A stretch of 64,000 bases of DNA, taken from assembly GCA_964606085.1 (NCBI GenBank), contig CAZSFD010000017.1, positions 1 to 64,000 on the forward strand, written 5' to 3'. Shown piece by piece: positions 8,232 to 17,346 of this stretch. Origin of the DNA: CAIQJJ01 sp964606085. GTDB lineage: Bacteria > Chloroflexota > Anaerolineae > Anaerolineales > UBA4823. Made by a program: the position numbers and the translations under genes. The stretch's first letter is position 1, and each line of letters opens with the position of its first letter. Below the pieces are notes generated by a model. It had not been told where the DNA came from. It searched no databases and saw nothing but the letters and a program-made list of their open reading frames with translations.

Positions 8232-11200
8232 CTAGATTTTCTTCTTCGCCACGCCCAATTGCACACTGGCCCGCGAGGCGCCCAGCGCCCGGCCCAGTTC
8301 ACGCACGGCCACCTGCAAGGCGCTCTCGACGCTGGTGGTGCTTTGGATGCGCTGGCTGATGGTGTTGATCAGCGCTTCGTATTCGGCCTGGCGCTGCGTG
8401 CGCTGGAAGGTGCGGGCGTTTTCGATAGCAATGGCGGCCTGGCTGGCGATGGCGGTCAGCAGGTCGCGGTCGTATTCTTTGTACAGGCCCTCTTTGGTGG
8501 GGCTTTGCACCGAGATGACGCCGATGACCTGATCGCCATAGAGCATGGGGACGCCCAGCCAGGAGCGCGTGTCGGTTGACTCACCCAATTCAATATTTTC
8601 GACGCCCAGGGCTTCCATTTGCTCGAGAACATGCTCGCTGATCAACAGCGGCTGCTTGGTGCGGATGATGTATTCGGTGAGGCCGCCGGCTAATTGCTGT
8701 GGCGGCAGATTGATGCGCTTGCCCACATCTACCAATATGGGGAAGGTGATGACCTGGTTGGCCTCATCCACAAGGGCGACAAAGAAGGTTTCCGCTTCCA
8801 TCAGGCGGCCAGTATATTGATAGATGACCTCGGCAATACCCTCGACATCGCGCAACGAGGTGAGAGAGCGGCCCATTTCGTTCAACACCGAAAGCTCGAC
8901 CGTGCGGCGCTGCACCTGCTGATAGGCGCGCAAGCTCTCGATATAGCTGGCGACACGGCCAACCACACCGCCGATAAAGGCGCTTTCTTCGTCGAGGAAG
9001 GGCTGATCCTCGGTATAGGCAATGTAGAGATAGCCCAACAATTCACCCCCCACGCGAATACCGGCAGCCATCTTGCGCGGCAGTTGCATGGCCTGTTCAA
9101 GGCCATAGACCCGGTTATCCAAAACGATGGCTACCTGGCATAGATCAGGATATTGCATGGCCGCGGGGACGCGTTGGGCTACCCATTCGAGGAAGGCCGG
9201 CAGATCGGGGCGTTCGTCAATTTCGTGGCCGATGTCGCTCAGGCAGTTCAATTCTTGCACACGCTTGTTGAGCATTTCTTCGGCCTGCTTGCGGTCGGTA
9301 ATATCCACCATCACGCCCACCAGCCCGGCCAGAGAACCGTCGGCGTTGGCGTACGTGGATTTATTGAAGATTACATCGCGATAACTGCCATCGGCGTAGC
9401 GCACCCTGGATTCGTAGACCTGATTGCCGGGGTTGCGGAACAGCGCCATATCCATCTCGTGGTAGCGTTCGGCCAGGCTGCGGTCGGTTTGCAGGTCGAA
9501 GACCGATTTGCCCAGCAGCGCATCTTCGGTCTTACCGAGGTAATCGAGAAAAGCCTTGTTCATGCCGATATAGACGCCGTTGGTATCTTTCACGAAGATG
9601 GGGTTGGGGACGTTGTCAATCAGTGTGCGCAGGAATTGCTGCGCCTGGCGGGTTTCGGTGAGGGCGCTTTGCGTCTGGGCAAACAAGCGAGCGCTGTCGA
9701 GCGCCAGAGCCAACTGCTCAGAAACCTGTTCGACCAGGTTGCGCTCATCGGGGGCCAGGGGGCGGTTGAGGTCTTCGACCACACCCAAAGCGCCGATCAC
9801 CGTGCCGCCGCGCACGGTCAATGGGGCTGCCGTGACCGGCTGCGGCGTTTCGGCCCGCACCACGCGCCCCTGCTCGAAGACTTCATCGAGTGCATCGGCC
9901 CAGATGAGTTCGCCAGGTTTTACGTTCAGACGGTCAAAGCGATAACTGCGCTCAAATTCGCCACTTTCCTCGAAGGAACGCCAACCCTGCCCAGAGACGG
10001 TGCGGTAGAGCGTGTCAATTTCGTTGAGGCGCTCTTCCATTTCGGTGCGCAGGCGGGTTTGCTCAATGGCGACGGCAATCTGCCCGCACAAACCTTCGAG
10101 CAATTGCTGGTCTTCGGTGCTCAGCGCGCCTTTTTGGTTGCTTTGCACATCCAACACCCCCAACACCCGCCCACCCAGCTTGATCGGCACAGCGATTTCG
10201 CCTTTGGTTTCGGGCAGCAGCGGGTTGGGCTGCCAGGCCAGGTCATCAGTCAGGTCGGGGCGCAGCATGGTGTCGCCGGTAGCCGCGGCGACGCCAATCA
10301 ACCCGGCGCCCATGGGCAGTTTGTGGCCGGCGGCCAGCATCTTCTGGCCGGCCTCGCCATAGCCCACCACCAGGGCCACGGCATCGAGGGCAAGTTCGTA
10401 ACGCAGCAGTTGAACGTGGTAGTAGCCGAATTGCTCTTTGACGTCAGTCACCACCTGGCGGTAGAGTTCATCCAGGCTGCCAGCGGCGGCGATGTTTTGG
10501 GCGATCTGCGTCGAAAGCTGCACCTGGCGGCCGCGACGACTCAAGATTTCCTGAACCTGCACTTCCAACAGTTTGCGTTCGGTTATGTCGGTACCTGTGC
10601 CAGCGACATACAGGCTATCGCCAATTTGTAACCGCGCCGCAGAAAAGTAGTATGGGGTCTGCTTCCCATCCTGAGTTTGGAACCTCGCTTCGACACTGGC
10701 GAATCCTTCCCGAAATACGCGTTCGATGGCTGTGGCCGTCATAGCCCGATCTTCTTCAACAATCGGGTCTAAGGCGTTAATGCTAGAAATTTCTTTGGCG
10801 CTCAGGCCAAGCACGGTTTCATAGTTCTTATTCCAGCGCAACAGTTTGCCTTGTGTATCGAACAAATAGAATACGCCGGGCAAACTGTTGATCACAGTTT
10901 CTGAGAAGTTGCGCTCTTGCACAATGACATTTTCCGCTTGTTTACTATCGGTGATGTCGCGGTTACTGGCGCGGCGTCCCAGCCAGGCGCCATCTTGCCC
11001 ATGAACGGCCTGGCAAACGTGGCCGATCCAGCGCGTCTCGCCAGATGGGGTGGTGATGCGAAATTCCATATCGCCAACCTGGTTGTTGTGTGCGGTGTGG
11101 AACTGATCGAGGTGTGCTTGCCAATCGGCGCGGTCTTCAGGGTGGATGATCTTCGCCAGCAAATGTGGGTCTTCTTGAAAGGCTTCGCCGGCGTAACCGC

Positions 11201-13412
11201 TGATGCGTTCGCTCGAAGGGGAGACGTACGCAAACGAGCCATCGGGGGTCAGCCAGTATTCCCAGTCGTAGGTGAAGTCGGCTACGGTGCGGAAGCGCTG
11301 TTCATTTTGGCGGAGCTGCTCGGTGCGTTCATCCACCAGGGCTTCGATACGTTCCTGTTCCTGGTGGCGCTCGGTGGTATCGGTATGTGAGCCAGCCATG
11401 CGCAGCGGAACGCCTTCAGCGTTGCGAACGGCCAGGCCGCGGGCCAAAATCCAGCGATACGAACCATCTTTGGCGCGGAAGCGAAATTCGACTTCATAAG
11501 CGGGGATTTTGCCCATCAGGTAATCGTTGACATGGGCCAGGACGCGGTCGTGATCTTCAGGGTGCAGGCGGCTTTCAAATTCACCGAAGTCGTTGGTAAA
11601 TTCCTCATCACTGTAACCCACCATCTCCTTGAGGCGTGGCGAATAATAGACCGTGTTGGTGGGGATGTCCCAGTCCCAAATGCCATCGTTCGAACCGGCC
11701 ACGGCCAGTTCGAAGCGTTCGCGGCTGGATTGCAAGGCTTGTTGGGCCTGGCGCAAGGGTGAAATGTCGGTGACGATGTTGGCAATGAAACGCGGGGTGC
11801 CAGCGACATCGCGCACGAGAAAAATGTTGTTCAAGGTGGGGATGGTGTTTTCGCCCGTCACCGAACAGACCGAAATTTCACCCGCCCACGAGCCGGTCTG
11901 TGTGACGGTGGTCAACACCTCGCCAGCCAGCCGGGCCTGTTCTTCGGGGGGGTAGAAGTTATAGATGCTTTCACCGAGAATTTCGGGCGGTTTGGTGGCG
12001 CCAAACATTTCAGCCAGGGTCTGGTTGGCAAAGAGCAAAGTGCCGTTCAAGTCGGCAAAACCGACGCCCTGTTGGGCCTGCTCGACCAGTTGGCGGTAGA
12101 GCGCGGCATCTTCGAGCAGGCGGGCGCTGTGGATGCCAATGGCAATCTGGCCGCACAGACCTTCGAGCAGCAGGCGGTCTTCGTCGGTCAGGGTGTCGGC
12201 TTGCGCCACCTGCACGTCCAGCACGCCCAGCACTTCGTCTTGCCATTTGATCGGCACGGCAATTTCGCCGCGCGTTTCGGGCAGCAGGGGGTTGGGCTGC
12301 CAGTCGGGGTCGTCGGCCAGGTTGGGGCGCGTTACGGTTGCGCCGGTAGCAGCGGCAGCGCCGATCAGCCCGCGGCCCATGGGCAGTTTGTGGCCGGCGG
12401 CCAGCATCTTCTGGCCGATTTCGCCATAGCCTACCACCAGCGCCACGGCATCCTGGGCCGGGTCGTAGCGCAGCAATTGGGTGTGGTAATAGCCAAAACC
12501 TTCTTTGGTGAGGGTGACAACGCGCTCGAAGAGTTCATCCAGGTTGGCGGCGGCGGCAATGCGTTGGGCAATTTCGGTGCTGAGCTGCACCTGGCGGGCG
12601 CGGCGCTCGGAGGTTTGCAGCGCCCGCTCTTGCAGCTTGCGCAGTTCTGAAATATCGCTGATGAAGCCTTCTATCGAGAGCAAATTGCCGGCCTCCTCGA
12701 AGACCCCCTGGCCGCGCTCCCACACCCAGCGGATTTGGCCGCTGGCGGTTTGGATGCGATAGGTGAGTTGGTAGGGCTGGCGTTGATCGAGGCTGGCCTG
12801 AACCTGCTGCCACACGGGGTCGCGGTCTTCGGGGACGATCAGATCGCCAAAATCCAGTTGGTGCTGGGGGCCACGCATCAGGGCGGCGGGCTGGTAGCCG
12901 GTGAGTTCGAACGCGCCCTGGCTGATCAACGTGGCCGGCCAGGAAGGTTCGTTGAGCATGTGGTACGCCAGGCCGGGCAGGTTATCCATCAGGGTGGCGA
13001 GTTGGCGTTGGCTTTGCCGGGCCAGTTGTTCAGCCTGTTTGTGCCGGGTGACATCGGCGGCAATGCCCAACACGCCCGAAACCCGGCCATCTTCTTCCCG
13101 CAGCGGGACGAAACGCGTCTCGAAGGACAGCGGGCCAATTTCATAGGCGTCGGTCACTTCTTCGCCGACCAGGGCGCGCCGAATGCTGATGCCCACCGCC
13201 GGTATCTCGCGGTAGACATCAAACGCCGAAAGGCCCACCACCTGATCGGGCTGCTGGCCCAGGGCGGCCAGGCCGCGCCCCTCGGCCAGGCGGAAAACGC
13301 CTTCGGCATCCAGCACGAAGGTCAGGCCGGGCATGTTGACGGCCATCGTTCGGAGCAGTTTTTCGCTGCGGCGCCACATCTCTTCAGGGCTGAACGGCAT
13401 TTGATCGGTCAT
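8232..13412 (-). CDS. Giant PAS/GAF sensor without kinase domain (sensor A)
   Basis: 1726 residues, no membrane segment. My domain reading: PAS 15-125, PAS 140-265, GAF 285-435, four PAS between 437 and 955, GAF 975-1125, degenerate GW-type GAF 1135-1245, PAS 1255-1380, degenerate GAF 1385-1495, GAF 1505-1665, and a half-GAF tail at 1675-1720 (ALQVAVRELGRALGASRASV). No HisKA, HATPase, GGDEF, EAL or methyl-accepting domain is present, so output must be by protein contact. Start ATG 13412 has GGAGTGA upstream. The two copies of GAF with the VVGYGE.GQKMLAAGHKLPMG signature are near-duplicates. Ligands are unknown. Confidence 0.9.
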   Translation of the reverse strand: MTDQMPFSPEEMWRRSEKLLRTMAVNMPGLTFVLDAEGVFRLAEGRGLAALGQQPDQVVGLSAFDVYREIPAVGISIRRALVGEEVTDAYEIGPLSFETRFVPLREEDGRVSGVLGIAADVTRHKQAEQLARQSQRQLATLMDNLPGLAYHMLNEPSWPATLISQGAFELTGYQPAALMRGPQHQLDFGDLIVPEDRDPVWQQVQASLDQRQPYQLTYRIQTASGQIRWVWERGQGVFEEAGNLLSIEGFISDISELRKLQERALQTSERRARQVQLSTEIAQRIAAAANLDELFERVVTLTKEGFGYYHTQLLRYDPAQDAVALVVGYGEIGQKMLAAGHKLPMGRGLIGAAAATGATVTRPNLADDPDWQPNPLLPETRGEIAVPIKWQDEVLGVLDVQVAQADTLTDEDRLLLEGLCGQIAIGIHSARLLEDAALYRQLVEQAQQGVGFADLNGTLLFANQTLAEMFGATKPPEILGESIYNFYPPEEQARLAGEVLTTVTQTGSWAGEISVCSVTGENTIPTLNNIFLVRDVAGTPRFIANIVTDISPLRQAQQALQSSRERFELAVAGSNDGIWDWDIPTNTVYYSPRLKEMVGYSDEEFTNDFGEFESRLHPEDHDRVLAHVNDYLMGKIPAYEVEFRFRAKDGSYRWILARGLAVRNAEGVPLRMAGSHTDTTERHQEQERIEALVDERTEQLRQNEQRFRTVADFTYDWEYWLTPDGSFAYVSPSSERISGYAGEAFQEDPHLLAKIIHPEDRADWQAHLDQFHTAHNNQVGDMEFRITTPSGETRWIGHVCQAVHGQDGAWLGRRASNRDITDSKQAENVIVQERNFSETVINSLPGVFYLFDTQGKLLRWNKNYETVLGLSAKEISSINALDPIVEEDRAMTATAIERVFREGFASVEARFQTQDGKQTPYYFSAARLQIGDSLYVAGTGTDITERKLLEVQVQEILSRRGRQVQLSTQIAQNIAAAGSLDELYRQVVTDVKEQFGYYHVQLLRYELALDAVALVVGYGEAGQKMLAAGHKLPMGAGLIGVAAATGDTMLRPDLTDDLAWQPNPLLPETKGEIAVPIKLGGRVLGVLDVQSNQKGALSTEDQQLLEGLCGQIAVAIEQTRLRTEMEERLNEIDTLYRTVSGQGWRSFEESGEFERSYRFDRLNVKPGELIWADALDEVFEQGRVVRAETPQPVTAAPLTVRGGTVIGALGVVEDLNRPLAPDERNLVEQVSEQLALALDSARLFAQTQSALTETRQAQQFLRTLIDNVPNPIFVKDTNGVYIGMNKAFLDYLGKTEDALLGKSVFDLQTDRSLAERYHEMDMALFRNPGNQVYESRVRYADGSYRDVIFNKSTYANADGSLAGLVGVMVDITDRKQAEEMLNKRVQELNCLSDIGHEIDERPDLPAFLEWVAQRVPAAMQYPDLCQVAIVLDNRVYGLEQAMQLPRKMAAGIRVGGELLGYLYIAYTEDQPFLDEESAFIGGVVGRVASYIESLRAYQQVQRRTVELSVLNEMGRSLTSLRDVEGIAEVIYQYTGRLMEAETFFVALVDEANQVITFPILVDVGKRINLPPQQLAGGLTEYIIRTKQPLLISEHVLEQMEALGVENIELGESTDTRSWLGVPMLYGDQVIGVISVQSPTKEGLYKEYDRDLLTAIASQAAIAIENARTFQRTQRQAEYEALINTISQRIQSTTSVESALQVAVRELGRALGASRASVQLGVAKKKI

Positions 13413-13440
13413 CGGTGTTCACTCCAAAAACAATGGTGGG

Positions 13441-13464
13441 GAGGGCGAAGTTCATTTCGCCCTA
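13441..13464. repeat. Intergenic palindrome overlapping a stop codon
   Basis: AGGGCGAA pairs with TTCGCCCT around a short loop. The TAG stop of sensor B lies in the right arm. It belongs to the same kind of palindrome as those at 17321, 23409 and 29433. Confidence 0.6.
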
Positions 13465-16400
13465 CTGGGGCTGCCCGCCAATGCGGACGAAGGTTTCGCG
13501 GCCAAGCGCCTGGCCCAACTCACGCACGGCAGTACGCAAGATGGTATCGGCATCTACCGAGGCGCGCACCTGGGTGGTGACTTCGCGCAGGATGCGTTCA
13601 CGTTGGGCGGCGGCCTGGGCCTGCTCGTAGAGGCGAATGCTCTGGATCACGGTGGCGGCCTGGCCAACCAGGCTTTCCACCTGGCGCAGGGCGGCGGGAG
13701 TGAGGTTCACCGGCTCGCTCGAGGCCGTAATCAGAAAGCCATACCACTGGTCGCCGGTGACGAGGGGGAAGAAAGCCATGCTCTTGCCAATGTTTGAGAT
13801 CATTGCCCGGGTTTGCGGGTCAATGCGCTCATCGCTTTCAATATCTGAGATAAAGACGGGCGCATCGCGGCGCATGAAGGCGGCAAACGGCAAATGACCG
13901 ATAGGGAAGACCGCCCCCATCGGCACGATGGCCGTGCTGCCGGGCTGTGTCCACTGCGCCGCCACCGTGCCCGTTTCAGGGGACTGGGCCGCCCAGGGGC
14001 GGTTGAAGATCATGATACTGGCCCGGTCAAAACGAGCCAGGGCGGTAGTTTCCATGACCGCGGCCAACGTATCGTTCATCGTGCCAGCGCGGATGATGCG
14101 CTCGCTGCCGGCGTAAAGGGTTTCGGTCATCGCCAGGGTGCTTTGGGTCTGCGAGAACAGGCGGGCGCTTTCGAGGGCCAGGGCCACCTGCTCGGAGATT
14201 TGCTGCAAGAAGGCGTGGTCTTCGGGCGTGAGAGGGCGTTCGGGGTCATCGGCCAGGGCCAGGCTGCCAATCGAACCGCCGCCGGGGATGGCGAGTGGCG
14301 CTGCAGCAAAGGTCTCGGCGCTGACAGCAACATCAGCGGTGAGCGGGTGGGTGCCGGCCTGGTCGAAGAGGAAACCACGCGGCAGTTCGGCAGTTTGCAG
14401 GAAATCGGCCCAACCCTGGCGGTTCATCGAACGATAGAGGGTGTTGATCTCTTCCAGGCGTTCGGTCATTTCCTGGCGCAGGCGGGTCTGTTCGATGGCG
14501 ATGGCGATCTGCCCGCACAGGCCCTCGAGCAGCAAGCGGTCATCTTCGCCGAGGGCGCCGGCCTGGCTGCTTTGCACATCCAGCACGCCCAAAATTTGCT
14601 GACCAAGTTTGATCGGCACGGCGATTTCGCCTTTGGTTTCGGGCAGCAGCGGGTTGGGCTGCCAGTTGGGGTCGCCAGCGGCCAGGTCGGGGCGCAAGAC
14701 GGTTTGGCCGGTTTGCGCGGCCAGGCCGATCAGACCGCGTCCGAGGGGCATGCGGTGATTGAGGGAGAGCATCTTCGCCCCGGTTTCGCCATAGCCGGCG
14801 ATCAGCACCACGGCATCTTGGGTGGGGTCGTAGCGCAGCAGTTGGGTGTGATAATAGTTCAGGCGTTCACGCACCAGGGTCACCACCCGCTCAAAGAGGA
14901 TGGTCAGGTCGGAGGCGGCGGCAATTTCTTGCGAGATTTCGGTGCTGAGCTGCACCTGGTAGCCGCGGCGTTCGAGCGATTGCCGCACCTGTTGTTCGAG
15001 CAGCACACGTTCGGTCTCATCGGTGGTGATGATCACACGACCCACAACCTGATTCTCTGGCCCGCTCAAGACCGCGTAGCGGTTATGCAAATAGCGTCGC
15101 TGCCCATCTTTGCGCACAATCCAAAAAGACAGTTCGGTGAGCGGCGCGCCAGACTGCCGGGCGTGGGCCGCTGCCTGCGCCAGGCGCTCTTTCTCTTCGG
15201 GAGCGGCGTAGTCGGTGCTGCTCTTGCGGCTTAGTTCTTCCCGGCTATATCCGGTCATCTCGCACAGGCGGTCATTGATGTAAACGACCTCCCGCCCTTC
15301 GATAATCGCCAGGCCATCTACCATAGCGCCGGCCATGCCACGGAAGCGCTGCTCGCTTTCGCGCACCGTCTGTTCGGCCTGCTTGCGCTCGTGAATATCC
15401 TGATTGACCCCATACAGCTTGATGATGCGCCCCTGCTCATCCTTTTCGATGCGGAACCACACCGACACCCAACGCGGCTGGCCATCTTTGTGCAAAATGC
15501 GCGCCTCGACCTGGATTTGGAAGTTGGGGTCTGCCGACTCGATGGCCTGCTGGATCGTCATTCCCACGGTTGCGGCGTCTTCTGGATAAACAAATTCCTG
15601 GGCAAAGCGCTGTGCGCTCATTTGATACCCGCCCACTGCTTGCGCGGTTGTGCCATGCAGCGAATAATACTGGTCATTGAAGGTGAACATTTGGCTGGCA
15701 ATATCAAATTCCCAGTAACCCATGTTGGCCACATGCAATGCGGAGGCCAGATTGGCTTCACTTTTTCGCAACTGATCTTCCGCCTGTTTACGCTCGGTGA
15801 TGTCGAGGTGTGTGCCGACCATGCGTGTGGACACCCCTGCTTCGTTGCGATCCGTCGTGCGCCCAATGGCGTTGATCCAGCGCCAGTTTCCATCGCGGGT
15901 CTTCATCCGAAAAGTGAGTTCGAAATTGCCGCCAGCCTGAATCTCTTGCCCTATTTGCGCCTCGACCCAGGTGCGCTCATCAGGATGCAGCAGCCCGGCC
16001 CAGGTTTCGTAGGCTTGCGGCAGTTCGTCGGGTTCGTAACCCAACATGGTGAACCAACGCGGGCTAAAGTAAACCCGTCCGGCCAGCGGTTCGAACTCCC
16101 AGTTGGCAATATTGGCGGCGCTCAAGGCCAATTCGAGGCGTTCTTCGTTGGCGCGCAGCGCTTCTTGGGCCTGCCTTTGCTCGCTGATGTCGAGCAGCAA
16201 GCCATTGAAGACAACCCGGTCGGGCAGGAGGGTGGGGGTGGAAGCGCCGCTAAACCAAAGCACCGCGCCAGAGTTTTTGACAAAACGCCCCTCATAATGC
16301 CAGGGGCTGACGCTGGCGGCCGCTTGCTGGATGGAAGCGATAAAGCCGGGGCGGTCTTCGGGATGGATGTGGGCGACAAATTCGGGGAAGAAGGTTTCAA

Positions 16401-17307
16401 AGTTGCCCTGGAGTTCGAACACATCGGCGGCGCGGTCACTGACGTAGTTCAGGCCAAATTCACCCGACGGCAAGGCGTAAAACTGGTAAACAACGCCCGG
16501 CACATTGGCAGCGATGCTTTGCAGGCGTTCGCGCTGTTCGACAATCTCGGCCTGCACCTGGCGACGTGCGGTAATATCTTCGATGATGGCGACCGTAGCC
16601 GTTGCGCCCTGGTAGCTGGTCAGTTCGATGGTGATTTCAGCCCAGAACAGGCTGCCATCTTGTCGTTTGAGTTGAATTTCAGCGCCCCGCAGGCGGCCTT
16701 CTTTTTGCAGCGTTTGCACAAAACGCAGCCGGTCGGCAGGGTTGGCGTAAAAATCGGGCGTTTGCATGCCGAGCAGTTGGTCGAGGGGGATGCCGAACAG
16801 GTCGCTGAGCTGCTGGTTGGCATATAACACCAGGCCGTCGGAGATGCGCGTGACGATCACCGGCTGCGGCAGGGCATTGAAAATCACCTGTAAGCGCTGT
16901 TCGCTCTCCTGTAAGCGCTGCTCAGCCTCTTTGCGGGCGGTAATATCCAGGACGGTGGAGAGGATGACCTTCTCACCCTCAAACTCGAAAGGTTGTATGG
17001 AAATTTCCACCCAGAACAGGCTGCCATCCAATCGGCGGGCATGAAGCTCGTAGCCTTCGAGCTTGCCTTCGGCGCGAAAGCGGTCCAACACAACCTGCCG
17101 CTCATGGGGATCGCCATAAAAATTCGGCACCGGCGTGCCGATCACGCCTTCCACATCGCCAAGGCCAAGCATCTTGCCGATAGCGTGGTTGGCAAACAGG
17201 ATCGTGCCATCGCTGATGCGGGTGATCAGGGTGCCAATGGGCGAGGCATCGAGTATTTGGCGTTCGGGCGAGGGGGTGGGCCTGGCAAGCGGGGTGGGGT
17301 TTTCCAT
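13462..17307 (-). CDS. Giant PAS/GAF sensor without kinase domain (sensor B)
   Basis: 1281 residues, predicted soluble. Six PAS domains occupy about 15-770, several with the PAC-type ends VLDITARKEAE and THLDITERKQAE. They are followed by GAF 785-940, a degenerate GW-type GAF 960-1050, GAF 1070-1225, and the half-GAF tail at ~1235-1275 (ILRTAVRELGQALGRETFV). There is no catalytic output domain. ATG 17307 is chosen because GGAGG lies just upstream at 17312-17316; a TTG at 17319 also keeps the frame but overlaps that ribosome site. Spacing to the neighbouring sensor genes is 25-50 bp, consistent with one transcript. Confidence 0.9.
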   Translation of the reverse strand: MENPTPLARPTPSPERQILDASPIGTLITRISDGTILFANHAIGKMLGLGDVEGVIGTPVPNFYGDPHERQVVLDRFRAEGKLEGYELHARRLDGSLFWVEISIQPFEFEGEKVILSTVLDITARKEAEQRLQESEQRLQVIFNALPQPVIVTRISDGLVLYANQQLSDLFGIPLDQLLGMQTPDFYANPADRLRFVQTLQKEGRLRGAEIQLKRQDGSLFWAEITIELTSYQGATATVAIIEDITARRQVQAEIVEQRERLQSIAANVPGVVYQFYALPSGEFGLNYVSDRAADVFELQGNFETFFPEFVAHIHPEDRPGFIASIQQAAASVSPWHYEGRFVKNSGAVLWFSGASTPTLLPDRVVFNGLLLDISEQRQAQEALRANEERLELALSAANIANWEFEPLAGRVYFSPRWFTMLGYEPDELPQAYETWAGLLHPDERTWVEAQIGQEIQAGGNFELTFRMKTRDGNWRWINAIGRTTDRNEAGVSTRMVGTHLDITERKQAEDQLRKSEANLASALHVANMGYWEFDIASQMFTFNDQYYSLHGTTAQAVGGYQMSAQRFAQEFVYPEDAATVGMTIQQAIESADPNFQIQVEARILHKDGQPRWVSVWFRIEKDEQGRIIKLYGVNQDIHERKQAEQTVRESEQRFRGMAGAMVDGLAIIEGREVVYINDRLCEMTGYSREELSRKSSTDYAAPEEKERLAQAAAHARQSGAPLTELSFWIVRKDGQRRYLHNRYAVLSGPENQVVGRVIITTDETERVLLEQQVRQSLERRGYQVQLSTEISQEIAAASDLTILFERVVTLVRERLNYYHTQLLRYDPTQDAVVLIAGYGETGAKMLSLNHRMPLGRGLIGLAAQTGQTVLRPDLAAGDPNWQPNPLLPETKGEIAVPIKLGQQILGVLDVQSSQAGALGEDDRLLLEGLCGQIAIAIEQTRLRQEMTERLEEINTLYRSMNRQGWADFLQTAELPRGFLFDQAGTHPLTADVAVSAETFAAAPLAIPGGGSIGSLALADDPERPLTPEDHAFLQQISEQVALALESARLFSQTQSTLAMTETLYAGSERIIRAGTMNDTLAAVMETTALARFDRASIMIFNRPWAAQSPETGTVAAQWTQPGSTAIVPMGAVFPIGHLPFAAFMRRDAPVFISDIESDERIDPQTRAMISNIGKSMAFFPLVTGDQWYGFLITASSEPVNLTPAALRQVESLVGQAATVIQSIRLYEQAQAAAQRERILREVTTQVRASVDADTILRTAVRELGQALGRETFVRIGGQPQ

Positions 17308-17320
17308 ACAGTCCTCCAAC

Positions 17321-17346
17321 GTAGCACGGGATTAATCCCGTGCTAC
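17321..17346. repeat. Perfect 26-nt palindrome with ATTAAT core
   Basis: The left arm GTAGCACGGGATT is exactly complementary to the right arm. The last four codons and the TAA stop of sensor C lie inside it, so the element has been captured as the 3' end of the coding sequence. Confidence 0.85.
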